Origin: Streptomyces fulvoviolaceus
Lineage (GTDB): Bacteria > Actinomycetota > Actinomycetes > Streptomycetales > Streptomycetaceae
Assembly: GCF_000718165.1 (NCBI RefSeq)
Contig: NZ_JOEY01000037.1
Location: 65,218 to 129,217 of the forward strand
Length of the DNA stretch: 64,000 nt
Direction: 5' to 3'
Part shown: piece after piece, positions 17,917 to 26,794 of the stretch
Layout of the letters: each line of letters opens with the position of its first letter
How positions within the stretch are numbered: position 1 is the stretch's first letter
Position numbers and translations under genes: made by a program
The notes under the pieces: generated by a model
Seen by the model: only the letters and a program-made list of their open reading frames with translations
Told to the model about the DNA's origin: nothing
Databases searched by the model: none

Positions 17917-18714
17917 ATGCCGCAGCTCGAAGTCGACGGTGCAGCCCTGACGTACGACGACGAGGGCCCGCGCGACAGCGACGCCGTGCCCCTGGTCCTC
18001 ATCCACGGCTGGACGGCGAACCGGCACCGCTGGGACCACCAGACGGCCCACTTCACCGAGACGCGGCGGGTGATCCGGCTCGACCTGCGCGGGCACGGGG
18101 AGAGCAGCGGGGCGGGAGCGCGCACGATCGAGGCTCTGGCGGAGGACGTCCTCGCTCTCCTCGACCACTTGAAGGTCGACCGGTTCGTCCCCGTCGGCCA
18201 CTCCATGGGCGGCATGATCGCGCAGACCATCGCCCTCGCCCACCCGGAACGGGTCGAGCGCATGGTGCTGGTCAACTCCATCGGCAGGATGACCTACAGC
18301 CGGGGGAGGGGCCTGCTGATGGGGGCCTCCACCCTGGTCCCCTTCAAGCTGTTCGTCGCTGCCAACATCCAGCGCGCCTTCGCCCCGGGCTACCCGCGCG
18401 AGCAGGTCCGCGCGTACATCAAGGCCTCCGCGGACACCCCGCGCGAGGTCGTCATGACCGTCTACGGCGCCATGCGGGCCTTCGACGTCCTGGACCGTGT
18501 CGGCGAGATCCGCACGCCCACCCTGTTGGTGCACGGCTACCACGACATCCAGCTGCCCGTCGCGCAGATGCTGCGCATGGCCAGGGCCTACCCGGACGCG
18601 GTCGTCCGCATCATCGACGCCGGCCACGAACTCCCGGTGGAGAAGCCCGTGGAGCTGACCTCGGCGCTCGACCGGTTCCTGACCCATCAGGACCCCAAGC
18701 CCCAGCACGGCTGA
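17917..18714 (+). CDS. Alpha/beta hydrolase
   Basis: A 265-aa alpha/beta hydrolase. The oxyanion HGWT motif is at about residue 31. The nucleophile is the Ser of GHSMGGMIAQ, the acid Asp is likely in VHGYHDIQLP, and the His is in DAGHELPVEKP. No signal peptide, so cytoplasmic. It could be an esterase, lactonase or C-C hydrolase. AGGAGG at 17902-17907 lies nine bases before the ATG and fixes the start. The gene is divergent from the P450 across the hexanucleotide repeat, so the pair may act on one substrate. Confidence 0.88.
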   Translation: MPQLEVDGAALTYDDEGPRDSDAVPLVLIHGWTANRHRWDHQTAHFTETRRVIRLDLRGHGESSGAGARTIEALAEDVLALLDHLKVDRFVPVGHSMGGMIAQTIALAHPERVERMVLVNSIGRMTYSRGRGLLMGASTLVPFKLFVAANIQRAFAPGYPREQVRAYIKASADTPREVVMTVYGAMRAFDVLDRVGEIRTPTLLVHGYHDIQLPVAQMLRMARAYPDAVVRIIDAGHELPVEKPVELTSALDRFLTHQDPKPQHG

Positions 18715-18785
18715 GCAGCCCCGGCTGATCTTCCGTACCTCAGGTCGTAGTCGGAGACTCGACCACCCGAGATACGGAGAGGCGC

Positions 18786-19265
18786 GTGCCCCAGCAGTCG
18801 CAACGAGGACAGACCGGCCCCACCCCGCCCACCCCGCCCACCGCGACCCGCCTCTCACGGCGCGTCGCCCTCGCCGGGAGCCTGGTGGTGTTCTCCCTGG
18901 CCACGGCCTGCAGCGGCGGCGGGGAGGACACGCCGGCGACCGGCAAGGCGTCGAAGACATCCGCGGCGGCCGCCGCCGGAGTCGTGGCGCCGGCGAAGAT
19001 CGAGGTGATCGCCGGTCTGGCCGGCTGCGAGGCCGAGATCCGTATCGAGGCGGACGAACTGCGCGAGGGAGTGTGCCGTACGAAGTCGGCCGCGTACCGC
19101 ATCACCACCTTCCCCGAGGAGAAGCTGAAGGAGGACTGGCTGGAGGCCGCCAGCGTGTACGGGGGCAAGTATCTGGTGGGCCCGCGTTGGGTCGTCAGCG
19201 CTCGGCCGAAGCTGCTGGAGCAGGCCCGGGCCAAGCTCGGCGGCACCATTCGGCAACTGTCGTAG
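18786..19265 (+). CDS. Putative lipoprotein
   Basis: The 159-aa protein has a proline/threonine-rich start, an Arg pair, a hydrophobic stretch VALAGSLVVFSLATA and then Cys-Ser-Gly-Gly, an acceptable lipobox. It would be an exported lipid-anchored protein. After an Ala/Thr linker the mature part has two cysteines (LAGCEAEIRIEADELREGVC) that may form a disulfide, and ends with VGPRWVVSARPKLLEQ. No domain family is recognised. GTG 18786 follows GGAGAGG. Confidence 0.7.
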   Translation: MPQQSQRGQTGPTPPTPPTATRLSRRVALAGSLVVFSLATACSGGGEDTPATGKASKTSAAAAAGVVAPAKIEVIAGLAGCEAEIRIEADELREGVCRTKSAAYRITTFPEEKLKEDWLEAASVYGGKYLVGPRWVVSARPKLLEQARAKLGGTIRQLS

Positions 19266-19284
19266 CCACCGGCCGGCTCCGCGC

Positions 19285-20187
19285 TCACGTCGGCCGAAGT
19301 ACGACGGCCGGCCGCGTCAGCAGCGAGCGCAGTGCCTTGGTGACCTCCGCCGGCTCCTCCTCCGCCATGAAGTGGCCGCAGGAGACGGTCGCGTGGTGGA
19401 GGTCCTCGGCCCAGGCCTCCCACAGGGCCGCGGCGTCGAAGCCGAGCGCCGCTCCCCAGTCCTGCTGGAGCACCGTGACGGGCATGACCAGCCGGTTCTC
19501 CGCGGCTCGGTCGGCCTCGTCGTGCTCGACGTCGATACCCGCGGAGGCACGGTAGTCGGCGACGATGGACGGCACCGCCGCGCGGCACGCCCGCAGATAC
19601 GTCGTACGGACATCCGCCGGGACGGCGTCGGGACGGTTCGCCCAGATGTCGAGGAAGTACCCGAAGAACGCGTCCGCACTGGCCGTGATCATCTCCTCGG
19701 CGAGACCGGGCGGCTGCGCCATGAGGTAGAGGTGGAAACCGACCGCGGCCGAGGTGCCGTGCAGGGCGCCCCACATGTCGAGCGTCGGCAGGATGTCGAG
19801 GCAGGCCAGGTGAGTGACCACGTCGGGGTGGTCGAGGCCGGCCCGGAACGCCACGAGGGCGCCTCGGTCATGACCGGCCAGTGCGAACCGGCGGTGCCCC
19901 AGCCGCCGAGCGAGGGCGACGATGTCGTTCGCCATGGTCCGCTTGGAGTAGGTGTGCGGACCGTTCTCCCGCGGTTTGTCGCTGTCGCCGTAGCCCCGCA
20001 GATCGGGGCAGATGACGGTGTGGTTCGCCGCGAGATGCGCCGCGACATGCCGCCACATCAGATGCGTCTGCGGAAAGCCGTGCAGGAGGACGACCGGCGT
20101 GCCGGTCCCTCCCACGGCCACGTTGAGGGACACGCCTTCGGCGACGGGCACGCGCTGGTAGTCGAATCCGGCGATGGTGGGTTTCAC
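19285..20187 (-). CDS. Haloacetate dehalogenase-like alpha/beta hydrolase
   Basis: A 300-aa alpha/beta hydrolase. The nucleophile is Asp107 in AGHDRGALVAFR, the signature of haloacetate dehalogenases and epoxide hydrolases, and the general-base His272 is in SCGHFMAEEEP. LLHGFPQTHLMWRHV and CPDLRGYGDSDKP are the cap-side motifs. The Arg pair expected to bind a carboxylate (HDRGA..FR) is present, which fits a dehalogenase, but epoxide hydrolase cannot be excluded. GTG 20187 has AGAGAG upstream. It is divergent from a SARP regulator gene with 156 bases between. Confidence 0.82.
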   Translation of the reverse strand: MKPTIAGFDYQRVPVAEGVSLNVAVGGTGTPVVLLHGFPQTHLMWRHVAAHLAANHTVICPDLRGYGDSDKPRENGPHTYSKRTMANDIVALARRLGHRRFALAGHDRGALVAFRAGLDHPDVVTHLACLDILPTLDMWGALHGTSAAVGFHLYLMAQPPGLAEEMITASADAFFGYFLDIWANRPDAVPADVRTTYLRACRAAVPSIVADYRASAGIDVEHDEADRAAENRLVMPVTVLQQDWGAALGFDAAALWEAWAEDLHHATVSCGHFMAEEEPAEVTKALRSLLTRPAVVLRPT

Positions 20188-20343
20188 GGCTGGGCTCTCT
20201 TCGGTCGTTCGGCGCGGGGACGGCATCGGTGTCCGGGCCCGGTGACCCCGATGTCTCCAGGATCCGGGGCGCGAATGAGCAACCGATGAACGCGTGTACG
20301 TTGAGGCGGGACCGGGCCGGGGACGGAAGGGCGGACGACCGAC

Positions 20344-22323
20344 GTGCACGTGGAATTCGGCGTCCTGGGGCCCGTGGCCGCGTGGGACGAGACCGCGGAG
20401 CCTCTCGCCCTGAAGGGCCCCCGGCACCGCGCGGTGCTGGCCCGTCTGCTCATCGCCCGCCGCAGGGTCGTGCCGGTCGCGCGACTGGTGGAAGACCTGT
20501 GGGGCGCGCGGCCCCCGGCGGACGCGGTGGGTACCGTACGGACCTTCGTCGCCGGGCTGCGGCGGGCACTGGAACCGGCGCGGGCACCGCGGACGCCGTC
20601 CCGCCTCCTGGTCACCGAAGGCCCCGGCTACGCACTGCGCGCCGCACCCGACCGCGTCGACGCCTGGTGCTTCGAGCGCGCCGCCGCCTCCTCGGCGGAC
20701 GAACCTCCCGCGCAGGCGGTGGCCACGCTGACCGGCGCCCTGGAACTGTGGCGCGGCCCCGCCTACGCCGACTTCGCCGAGGAGCCCTGGGCACGCGCGG
20801 AACGCTCCCGACTCACCGAACTCCGGCTGAGCACGGTCGAACGCCGGGCCGAGGCACAGCTCGCACTCGGCGCCGCCGCGGAGGCGGTACCGGACCTCGA
20901 CGCCCACGTCGCCGAACACCCCTGGCGGGAGGACGCCTGGCAGTTGCTCGCCCTGGCCCTGTACCGCTCCGGACGTCAGGCGGACGCCCTCTCCGTCCTC
21001 AGACGGGCCCGGCGCACCCTGCGCGAGCAACTCGGCGTGGAGCCGGGCCCGCGGCTGCGCCGCACGGAGGAGGACATCCTGCGCCACGCGGACCACCTGG
21101 ACCCGGGCCCGGCAGACACCGCCGCACAGGTCTGGGCACAGGCGACCGCCGCGTACGACAGCACGGTCCCCTCCCGCGCACGGACCCGTCTGGAGTCGAC
21201 GGCGGGGCTGATGCGCGACCTCGCGGTGACCGGAGGTGGCGGCCTGGAAGCGGCACGCCGCCACCGCGCCGCAGCCGTGGCGGCAGCTGAGCAACTCGGC
21301 GACCCGGAGCTGACGGCACGCGTCATCGGCGCCTACGACGTCCCCGCCATCTGGACCCGCTCCGACGACCTCGCCCAGGCCGACCTGCTGGTAGGAGCGG
21401 CGGAACGCACCCTGCGGCTCCTGCCGCCCACCGCACACGACGCGTCCCGGGCCCGCCTCCTCGCCACCATCGCGGTGGAATCCCGCGGCACTCCTCCCGC
21501 CGACGGCGGATCCGCACGCGCACACCAGGCAGCGCACCAGGCGGAGCAGATCGCGCGACGTGTCAACGACGCGACGCTGCTCCTCTTCGCTCTCAACGGC
21601 GTCTTCATGCAGACCTTCGAACGAGCCGGACTCGCCGACCGCCGGGACACGATCGGCGCCGAGATCATGACCGTCGCCGCACACCACGGCCTGTTCACCT
21701 ACGAAGTCCTGGGCTGCCTCATCCGCCTGCAATCGCACGGCGCGAAAGGCGACTTCACGGGAGCCGACCGCTACGCGGCGGCCGCCGACGCACTGTCCGA
21801 GCGGCACGAACTGCCCCTCGTCCCCGTCTTCACCACGTGGTACCGCGCGCTGCGGACCGCCGCGACGGAGCCGCTGCCCCGCGCCGAATCCGCCTACAGG
21901 GAAGCCGCCAAGACCCTGGACGGCTCCGGAATGCCCGGCCTGGAGAACGGACTGCTGCCCCTGGCCCTGCTGTCCCTGCAGGTGAGTCACGGTGCGCCCG
22001 TCGTGTTCGACGCGCACGCCGACTGGGGGCCTTACGGACCCTGGGTGCGCCCCCTGTTGCTGCTCTCCGAAGGCTGCGATCAGGACGCCGTACGCCTGCT
22101 GCGGTCCGTTCCGTCACCGCCCCGCGATCTGCTCTACGAGGCCCTGTGGTGCCTCCTCGCACGTGCGGCCGTCGCGGTGGGCGACCGGGCGCTGATGCGG
22201 CGCGCCCACACCGCGCTCGAACCGGCGAGGGACGAACTCGCCGGAGCCGGCAGCGGACTGCTCACCGTCGGCCCCGTCGCGGTTCACCTGGATGCACTGG
22301 CCGACGCCTTGTCGCGCCCGTAG
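20344..22323 (+). CDS. SARP/AfsR-type (BTAD) transcriptional regulator without NB-ARC
   Basis: A 659-aa regulator starting at GTG 20344. The N-terminal OmpR-like winged HTH includes LKGPRHRAVLARLLIARRR and VGTVRTFVAGLRRAL. The BTAD domain follows (WRGPAYADFAEEPWARAE, then LSVLRRARRTLREQLGVEPG, ending at about residue 245). The remaining 400 residues are helical, Ala/Leu/Arg-rich, with no Walker A motif, so no NB-ARC ATPase; they resemble a TPR-like sensor. SARPs activate secondary-metabolite genes from direct repeats at -35. The nearest target is the divergent dehalogenase-like gene. Confidence 0.88.
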   Translation: MHVEFGVLGPVAAWDETAEPLALKGPRHRAVLARLLIARRRVVPVARLVEDLWGARPPADAVGTVRTFVAGLRRALEPARAPRTPSRLLVTEGPGYALRAAPDRVDAWCFERAAASSADEPPAQAVATLTGALELWRGPAYADFAEEPWARAERSRLTELRLSTVERRAEAQLALGAAAEAVPDLDAHVAEHPWREDAWQLLALALYRSGRQADALSVLRRARRTLREQLGVEPGPRLRRTEEDILRHADHLDPGPADTAAQVWAQATAAYDSTVPSRARTRLESTAGLMRDLAVTGGGGLEAARRHRAAAVAAAEQLGDPELTARVIGAYDVPAIWTRSDDLAQADLLVGAAERTLRLLPPTAHDASRARLLATIAVESRGTPPADGGSARAHQAAHQAEQIARRVNDATLLLFALNGVFMQTFERAGLADRRDTIGAEIMTVAAHHGLFTYEVLGCLIRLQSHGAKGDFTGADRYAAAADALSERHELPLVPVFTTWYRALRTAATEPLPRAESAYREAAKTLDGSGMPGLENGLLPLALLSLQVSHGAPVVFDAHADWGPYGPWVRPLLLLSEGCDQDAVRLLRSVPSPPRDLLYEALWCLLARAAVAVGDRALMRRAHTALEPARDELAGAGSGLLTVGPVAVHLDALADALSRP

Positions 22324-22374
22324 CCGTCCCTGCGCCGGCCGGTGTGTCAGAGCCACCCTCTACTGTTGCGCCCC

Positions 22375-24237
22375 ATGACCGAACACCAGGCCGAAGGCGC
22401 TGCCACCCATCAACTCGACGCGTACCGCGAGCTGTTGACGAGGACAACCCCCGCGAAGGCGCGCCGCGCGATCCGGGAACTCGTCCTGATCGCCGACGAC
22501 GGGGAGGCGCTGGAACTGGCCGCCCGCTTGGGCCCGGTCGCCGACTTCACCTCGGAAATCCTCTTAAGACTCTGGCCCAAGGCGGCCGACCCGGACGGCT
22601 TCTGTGCCGCACTCCTCGCCCCCGCCTTCCGGCGCGAGAACCGGACCGAGCTGAGACTGCGCGGCATGACCTCGCTGCGGGGCCTGCGGCACCTGACGAT
22701 GCTGCGCCGACTCCACCTCGACCGCTGCAAAGAGGTCACGGACGTCACCGAGATCGGTGCCCTCACCGCACTCACCGACCTCGACCTGAACGGCGGCTAC
22801 GGCGTCGAGGACCTCTCGCCCCTGGCCGGCCTCCATGAGCTCACCCGGCTCAACCTGCACCGCTGCCGAACGGTGACCGACGTCAAGCCGCTGCTGACCC
22901 TCGGGCGGCTGGGTGATCTGGACCTGAGCATGACCAAGGTGCGGTCGGTCGACGGATTCGGCACCGCCTTCCCGGCTTTGGAGAACCTGACGCTCCGCGG
23001 CTGTCGTTCCTTCAAGGACGTGGCGCAGTTGTCCGGACTCAGGCGACTTCGGCGCCTGGACCTCGGCTGGACCGGCGTACGCAATCTGGCGGGACTGCGT
23101 GACCTGCCCGCCCTCACCTCCATGGACCTCAGAAGCTGTGGCCGGCTCACCGACCTGGAGGGCATCGGCGCGCTGCCGGCCCTGACCGAGCTCGAGCTCA
23201 CGGACTGCCCGCGCCTGGCGAGTCTCCGTGGCCTCGGCACCCACAGCCGTATGACGAAACTCAAGATCTTCGGCTGCTCACAGCTGGGCGATGTGTCCGG
23301 CCTGGCCACTCTCGCCGACCTGACCACCTTCGTCGTCGTGGGCAGTGAGAAGCTCACCTCGCTCAAGGGGATCGAATCGCTCCGGCGACTGGAAAGGCTC
23401 CATGTCGTCAACTGTCCGCGGCTGGAGGACTTCTCCGCCCTCGAATCACTCCCGTCCCTCGCGCGTGTCAGCCTGGAGGGCCTGGACGGGCTGCGCGATC
23501 TGACGCCGCTCGCCCGGGTCCACGGCCTGCGCTCTCTGTCCGTCCTCCGTGGCCACCGACTGGCCGACCTGCGAGGGCTCGCGACGCACCCCGACCTGAC
23601 CGAATTGACCGTCCGTGATTGCTCCCACCTGAGCACCCTCGGCGATCTCGGCGACCTGCCCGCCCTGCACACGCTCCGCGTGGAGGTCTGCGAGAGCCTC
23701 ACCGACCTCGACCACACAGGGAGCCTGCCCGGCCTGCGTCAAGTGCGCGTGCTGGACTGCCACAACCTCACCGACGTCAGCGCACTGGCCACCACCGCCG
23801 TGACCGACATCGACCTCTGCCGGGCGCGCGCACTCGGCTCGCTGAGCGCTCTGGAGGACAGCGCCACGCTGCACACGTTGAAGGTGTTCGGCTGTCCACT
23901 GATCGAGGACATACCCACCCGGCTCAGGTCGTTGGAGGTCTGGAGCATGGAGTGGACCGACGTGTCCCGGCTCTCGGGTCTCGGCTCGCTGCACACCCTG
24001 AGGCTGGCGTTGGACGAGCTGACGGACATCGGCGCCCTCGCCGCGTTGCCGGAGCTGACGGATGTCGATCTCGACTCCTGCCTCAAGCTGCGGGACTGCG
24101 CTTCCTTGCTCGATCTGCCCACCCTGAAGAGGCTCAAGATGCCGGTCCGGCTGGCCCAACGCGCCTACCACGGGGAACACGACCCAGTGATGACGGAGCT
24201 CGCGGCACGCGGGGTGAACGTCCTCACCCGCTGGTGA
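22375..24237 (+). CDS. Leucine-rich repeat protein, TTA-containing
   Basis: A 620-aa protein without signal peptide or membrane segment. After about 85 helical residues it has some twenty LRR units of the form LTDLDLNGGYGVEDLSPLAG and LRRLDLGWTGVRNLAGL, ending near residue 600. These form a curved solenoid for protein binding; the style resembles internalin-type repeats. Codon 64 is TTA (22564-22566), so translation probably needs the bldA tRNA. TACTGT lies eight bases before the ATG with no ribosome site, suggesting leaderless mRNA. No partner gene is apparent. Confidence 0.85.
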   Translation: MTEHQAEGAATHQLDAYRELLTRTTPAKARRAIRELVLIADDGEALELAARLGPVADFTSEILLRLWPKAADPDGFCAALLAPAFRRENRTELRLRGMTSLRGLRHLTMLRRLHLDRCKEVTDVTEIGALTALTDLDLNGGYGVEDLSPLAGLHELTRLNLHRCRTVTDVKPLLTLGRLGDLDLSMTKVRSVDGFGTAFPALENLTLRGCRSFKDVAQLSGLRRLRRLDLGWTGVRNLAGLRDLPALTSMDLRSCGRLTDLEGIGALPALTELELTDCPRLASLRGLGTHSRMTKLKIFGCSQLGDVSGLATLADLTTFVVVGSEKLTSLKGIESLRRLERLHVVNCPRLEDFSALESLPSLARVSLEGLDGLRDLTPLARVHGLRSLSVLRGHRLADLRGLATHPDLTELTVRDCSHLSTLGDLGDLPALHTLRVEVCESLTDLDHTGSLPGLRQVRVLDCHNLTDVSALATTAVTDIDLCRARALGSLSALEDSATLHTLKVFGCPLIEDIPTRLRSLEVWSMEWTDVSRLSGLGSLHTLRLALDELTDIGALAALPELTDVDLDSCLKLRDCASLLDLPTLKRLKMPVRLAQRAYHGEHDPVMTELAARGVNVLTRW

Positions 24238-24262
24238 GTACAGGCTCCGTCACCCGTGGACG

Positions 24263-24637
24263 TCAGCAGTCCGGTACGCCCTCGATCTTCACGCCGCCCC
24301 GGATGTACAGGTTGTTGACCCAGGCGATGTCGCTGCCGGCGAACTCCTGGACCGCGGTCCACCAGTTGTTCGTGCCGACGGCGGGGTCGGTGACGGACTC
24401 GCCCTGTGTCTGGCACACGGCGTCCAGCCAGTACTTCGAGCGGACCGCCAGGACGTTGGAATTCCTGGTGGGCTGTTCGCGCAGGTTGACGTCGGTCGCC
24501 CAGATGTAGACGTCGGTGAGGGTCGGGTCGCCGCTGTTCGCGGCGGCCGGGGCTGCCTGGGCGGTCGTGGCGAGGGCACCGGCGGCGAGCGCGGCCGCGG
24601 CAAGTGCGGTGGCGGAGCGGCGTATCAGCCTGTTCAT
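24263..24637 (-). CDS. Secreted 124-aa protein, SH3-like, paralogue 1
   Basis: The protein has a Sec signal peptide (RRSATALAAAALAAGALA, cleavage near AQA-AP) and a mature domain with VYIWATDVNLREQPTRNSN, the usual opening of bacterial SH3-like domains. Two cysteines (DAVCQTQGE and the C-terminal Cys) may pair. ATG 24637 has GGGGGA upstream. The second paralogue, of identical length, lies 29 bases upstream on the same strand; both probably share an mRNA. Possible function: cell-wall binding or inhibitor; not known. Confidence 0.75.
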   Translation of the reverse strand: MNRLIRRSATALAAAALAAGALATTAQAAPAAANSGDPTLTDVYIWATDVNLREQPTRNSNVLAVRSKYWLDAVCQTQGESVTDPAVGTNNWWTAVQEFAGSDIAWVNNLYIRGGVKIEGVPDC

Positions 24638-24666
24638 GTGTGGGTCCCCCATGAGGTCGTAGGTCT

Positions 24667-25041
24667 TCAGCAGGTCGCGGACGCGGGCAGGTCGCCGTAC
24701 TCGTTGCCCTTGAGGTAGACGGCGCTGACGTAGCCCTCGACGAGCTTCACCCAGACGTTGTTGGTGTGGCCGTTGTCGGTGATGGTCTCGCCGCGGGTCC
24801 AGCAGTAGGCGCCGCGCGGCTGGTTCGCCGCGACGCCGCCGACCCTGGCCGTCTGACTGGACGGGCCCTGGCGGACGTTGACGTTCTCGTACGGCACGAC
24901 CGCGTACGGCGCCGCCAGGACGCGGTCGGCGCCCCGGTCGGTGTCGGAGGCGGCGACGGCGGTCGCGGCGGTGAGCGGGCCGAGCAGAGCCAGCGCTCCG
25001 GCGCCGACGAGTGCGGCCCTGGTGAAGGCACGAGTGGGCAT
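24667..25041 (-). CDS. Secreted 124-aa protein, SH3-like, paralogue 2
   Basis: Signal peptide RAALVGAGALALLGPLTA with cleavage near VAA-SD. The mature part reads YENVNVRQGPSSQTARVGG and AYCWTRGETITDNGHTNNVW, then a C-terminal ASATC. The order of SH3 strands, the paired cysteines, the Trp-rich middle and the total length of 124 aa match the neighbouring protein, so the two come from a tandem duplication that has since diverged. ATG 25041 has GGGGGAAT upstream. Function unknown. Confidence 0.75.
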   Translation of the reverse strand: MPTRAFTRAALVGAGALALLGPLTAATAVAASDTDRGADRVLAAPYAVVPYENVNVRQGPSSQTARVGGVAANQPRGAYCWTRGETITDNGHTNNVWVKLVEGYVSAVYLKGNEYGDLPASATC

Positions 25042-25123
25042 GACGTGATTCCCCCTGTACTGAAGTGGTCTGCACGGCACCTGGCCGGCACTCAGCACTC
25101 TAGGGAGAGGCGGTGTCACGGGG

Positions 25124-25143
25124 TCCCTGACAGATGTCAGGGA
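25124..25143 (-). terminator. Hairpin after the mycothiol-dependent enzyme gene
   Basis: TCCCTGAC and GTCAGGGA form a perfect 8-bp stem with a 4-base loop, 36 bases beyond the stop on the minus strand. Confidence 0.5.
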
Positions 25144-25179
25144 GCGGGCGAGGCCGTTCCTCCGACGTTGTGCCGCGGT

Positions 25180-25983
25180 CTACTTGCGCAGCCAGAAGCC
25201 GGAGCGTTCCAGCCACAGGGCCAGCAGGTCCCCGTCCCCGTACACCTCGACGGACGCGTCGGCCGGGGTGCGGCGGACGTAGAGGAGCAGGACCAGGTCG
25301 GTGAGCGGGGCGCGCACCGCCACCGCGGCCTTCTCGTGGGCGTGGCTCCAGGTGATCGGCTCGCCGGTGAGGTCCACCAGCCACTCGGCATGGTCCGCGT
25401 CGGTGGCGTGCAGGTGCAGCGTGCGGCCCGGGCCGGTGAGCGGTGGGGCGTCCGGCCCGGCGGCCTCCAGGACCCGGGGCAGCGAGCCGAAGCCCATCCA
25501 CTCGTCCAGGGCGTCCCGGGCCAGGTCCTCGCGTACGGCGAACGGGGCGCCGGTGGCGAAGGCCGCGTCGGCGGCGTGCAGCGTCGTCTCGTGGGTCATC
25601 CGCCGGGCCCAGAAGCGTGCGGTGCCGCCCGGTGCGACCGTCCACAGCGGAGCGTCGGGGCCGGCCTCGCGCAGGGCGCCGGTCAGCTCCGCGGCGCCCT
25701 CGGCGAGCCAGGCGTCCAGGGCGGCGGGGGTCTCGGGGCCGGGCGAGAAGACGTCGTCGACCAGGTCGTGGGGGACCGGCCCGGTGGCCCGGGTGCGGAC
25801 GATCCGCGCCGCCCAGCGATGGGTGCCGCCGACGTGCCGGGCGAGTTGGGTGAGGGTCCAGCCGGGGCAGGTGGGGACGGGGGTGCCTGCCGGGCCCGCC
25901 GCGGCGGATCGCACGGCTGCGCGCAACTCGTCGGCCCGGGAGCTGATTTCGGTGCAGTAGGCGTCGTGGCTCACGTCGTTCAC
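25180..25983 (-). CDS. Maleylpyruvate isomerase family mycothiol-dependent enzyme
   Basis: A 267-aa DinB-like four-helix-bundle protein of the mycothiol-dependent maleylpyruvate isomerase group. The metal-ligand histidines are in LARHVGGTHRW and HETTLHAADA, and CPGWTLTQLARH is the N-terminal family motif. Such enzymes use mycothiol as cofactor for isomerisation or S-transfer. GTG 25983 overlaps the TGA of the upstream FHA gene in GTGA, so translation is coupled and this start is preferred over GTG 25974. The substrate is unknown; the FAD monooxygenase in the same operon suggests aromatic catabolism, of which maleylpyruvate isomerisation is a known step. Confidence 0.85.
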   Translation of the reverse strand: MNDVSHDAYCTEISSRADELRAAVRSAAAGPAGTPVPTCPGWTLTQLARHVGGTHRWAARIVRTRATGPVPHDLVDDVFSPGPETPAALDAWLAEGAAELTGALREAGPDAPLWTVAPGGTARFWARRMTHETTLHAADAAFATGAPFAVREDLARDALDEWMGFGSLPRVLEAAGPDAPPLTGPGRTLHLHATDADHAEWLVDLTGEPITWSHAHEKAAVAVRAPLTDLVLLLYVRRTPADASVEVYGDGDLLALWLERSGFWLRK

Positions 25984-26786
25984 CGGGACACCGTAGACCC
26001 GGCCGCCGACCGTGACGGGCGCGCGGTGCGCGAGGGCAGGAGGGCCAGGTGTTCCTCGCGTACGAGATCGAACCGCAGGGCGATCGTGACCAGGTCCTCG
26101 CGCTTGGCACCCACCCGTGCGCCCTCCGTCCCGTCCTCGTCTGTGGTGCGCAGCCGGAGCTTCGTGGTCGTCAGGTAGTCGATGTGGTAGTTCACCGCGG
26201 AGCGGGTCAGGTCGCGGCACGACTCCAGAGGACGCAGACGCTCGACGATCTCCCCGGCGCCGGGAAGGGCCACGCCGGAGGAGGTGCGGAGCCTCGGCTC
26301 GCACAGGGCGACCAGGACCAGGAAGTACTTGGACGTCACATCGAGCGAGAAGGGGCTGACCGTCCGCTCCCCGTGGTCGGGACCCGCGCCGCCCTGCGCG
26401 TAGGCGTGCTGCGGCGCGAAGACCTTGAAACCCACGGTGCCGTCCAGAGCGGGAAGCACGACCCTGGAGAACTCGAACGGAATGGGTGCGCCCAGACGTC
26501 CCGGGGCGACCTTGACGTGTTCGCCCGCTCCTTCGAGGTTCTCCACGACATAGGTCGAGGTCACGCTGAAGTTCGACAGCCGCCAGAAGTCCCCGGCCGC
26601 CTCGATGCGTCCGGCGTGCCGTGACACGCCTGGATCGGGCAGCGTGATGGGCAGCGCACTGCCCGGTGTTCCCCGGCCGAAGTCCCTGGTCTCACCAGGC
26701 CCCATGTGAAGGAGCCGGGGCTTGCGGTGACTTGCGCCGAGACGCGAGCTCGCATCGTCGGGCAACTGCACGATCACCGTGTCCAT
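25980..26786 (-). CDS. FHA-domain protein
   Basis: A 268-aa protein with a forkhead-associated phosphothreonine-binding domain at about residues 30-125: GVSRHAGRIEA holds the canonical Ser-Arg-His and WRLSNFSVTSTYVVENL the following Asn. The C-terminal part, with EIVERLRPLESCRDLTRSAVNYHIDYLTT, looks helical and may be a winged helix. It probably links Ser/Thr kinase signals to its operon, but this is inference. ATG 26786 has AAGGCGG nearby; GTG 26798 four codons upstream would instead overlap the monooxygenase stop as GTGA. Confidence 0.8.
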   Translation of the reverse strand: MDTVIVQLPDDASSRLGASHRKPRLLHMGPGETRDFGRGTPGSALPITLPDPGVSRHAGRIEAAGDFWRLSNFSVTSTYVVENLEGAGEHVKVAPGRLGAPIPFEFSRVVLPALDGTVGFKVFAPQHAYAQGGAGPDHGERTVSPFSLDVTSKYFLVLVALCEPRLRTSSGVALPGAGEIVERLRPLESCRDLTRSAVNYHIDYLTTTKLRLRTTDEDGTEGARVGAKREDLVTIALRFDLVREEHLALLPSRTARPSRSAAGSTVSR

Positions 26787-26794
26787 GACCGCCT

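Noticed and set aside
20188..22017. Minus-strand frame extending the dehalogenase-like gene by about 600 codons
   Set aside because: It is a shadow of the SARP gene on the other strand; GTG 20187 fits the family start and the domain length.
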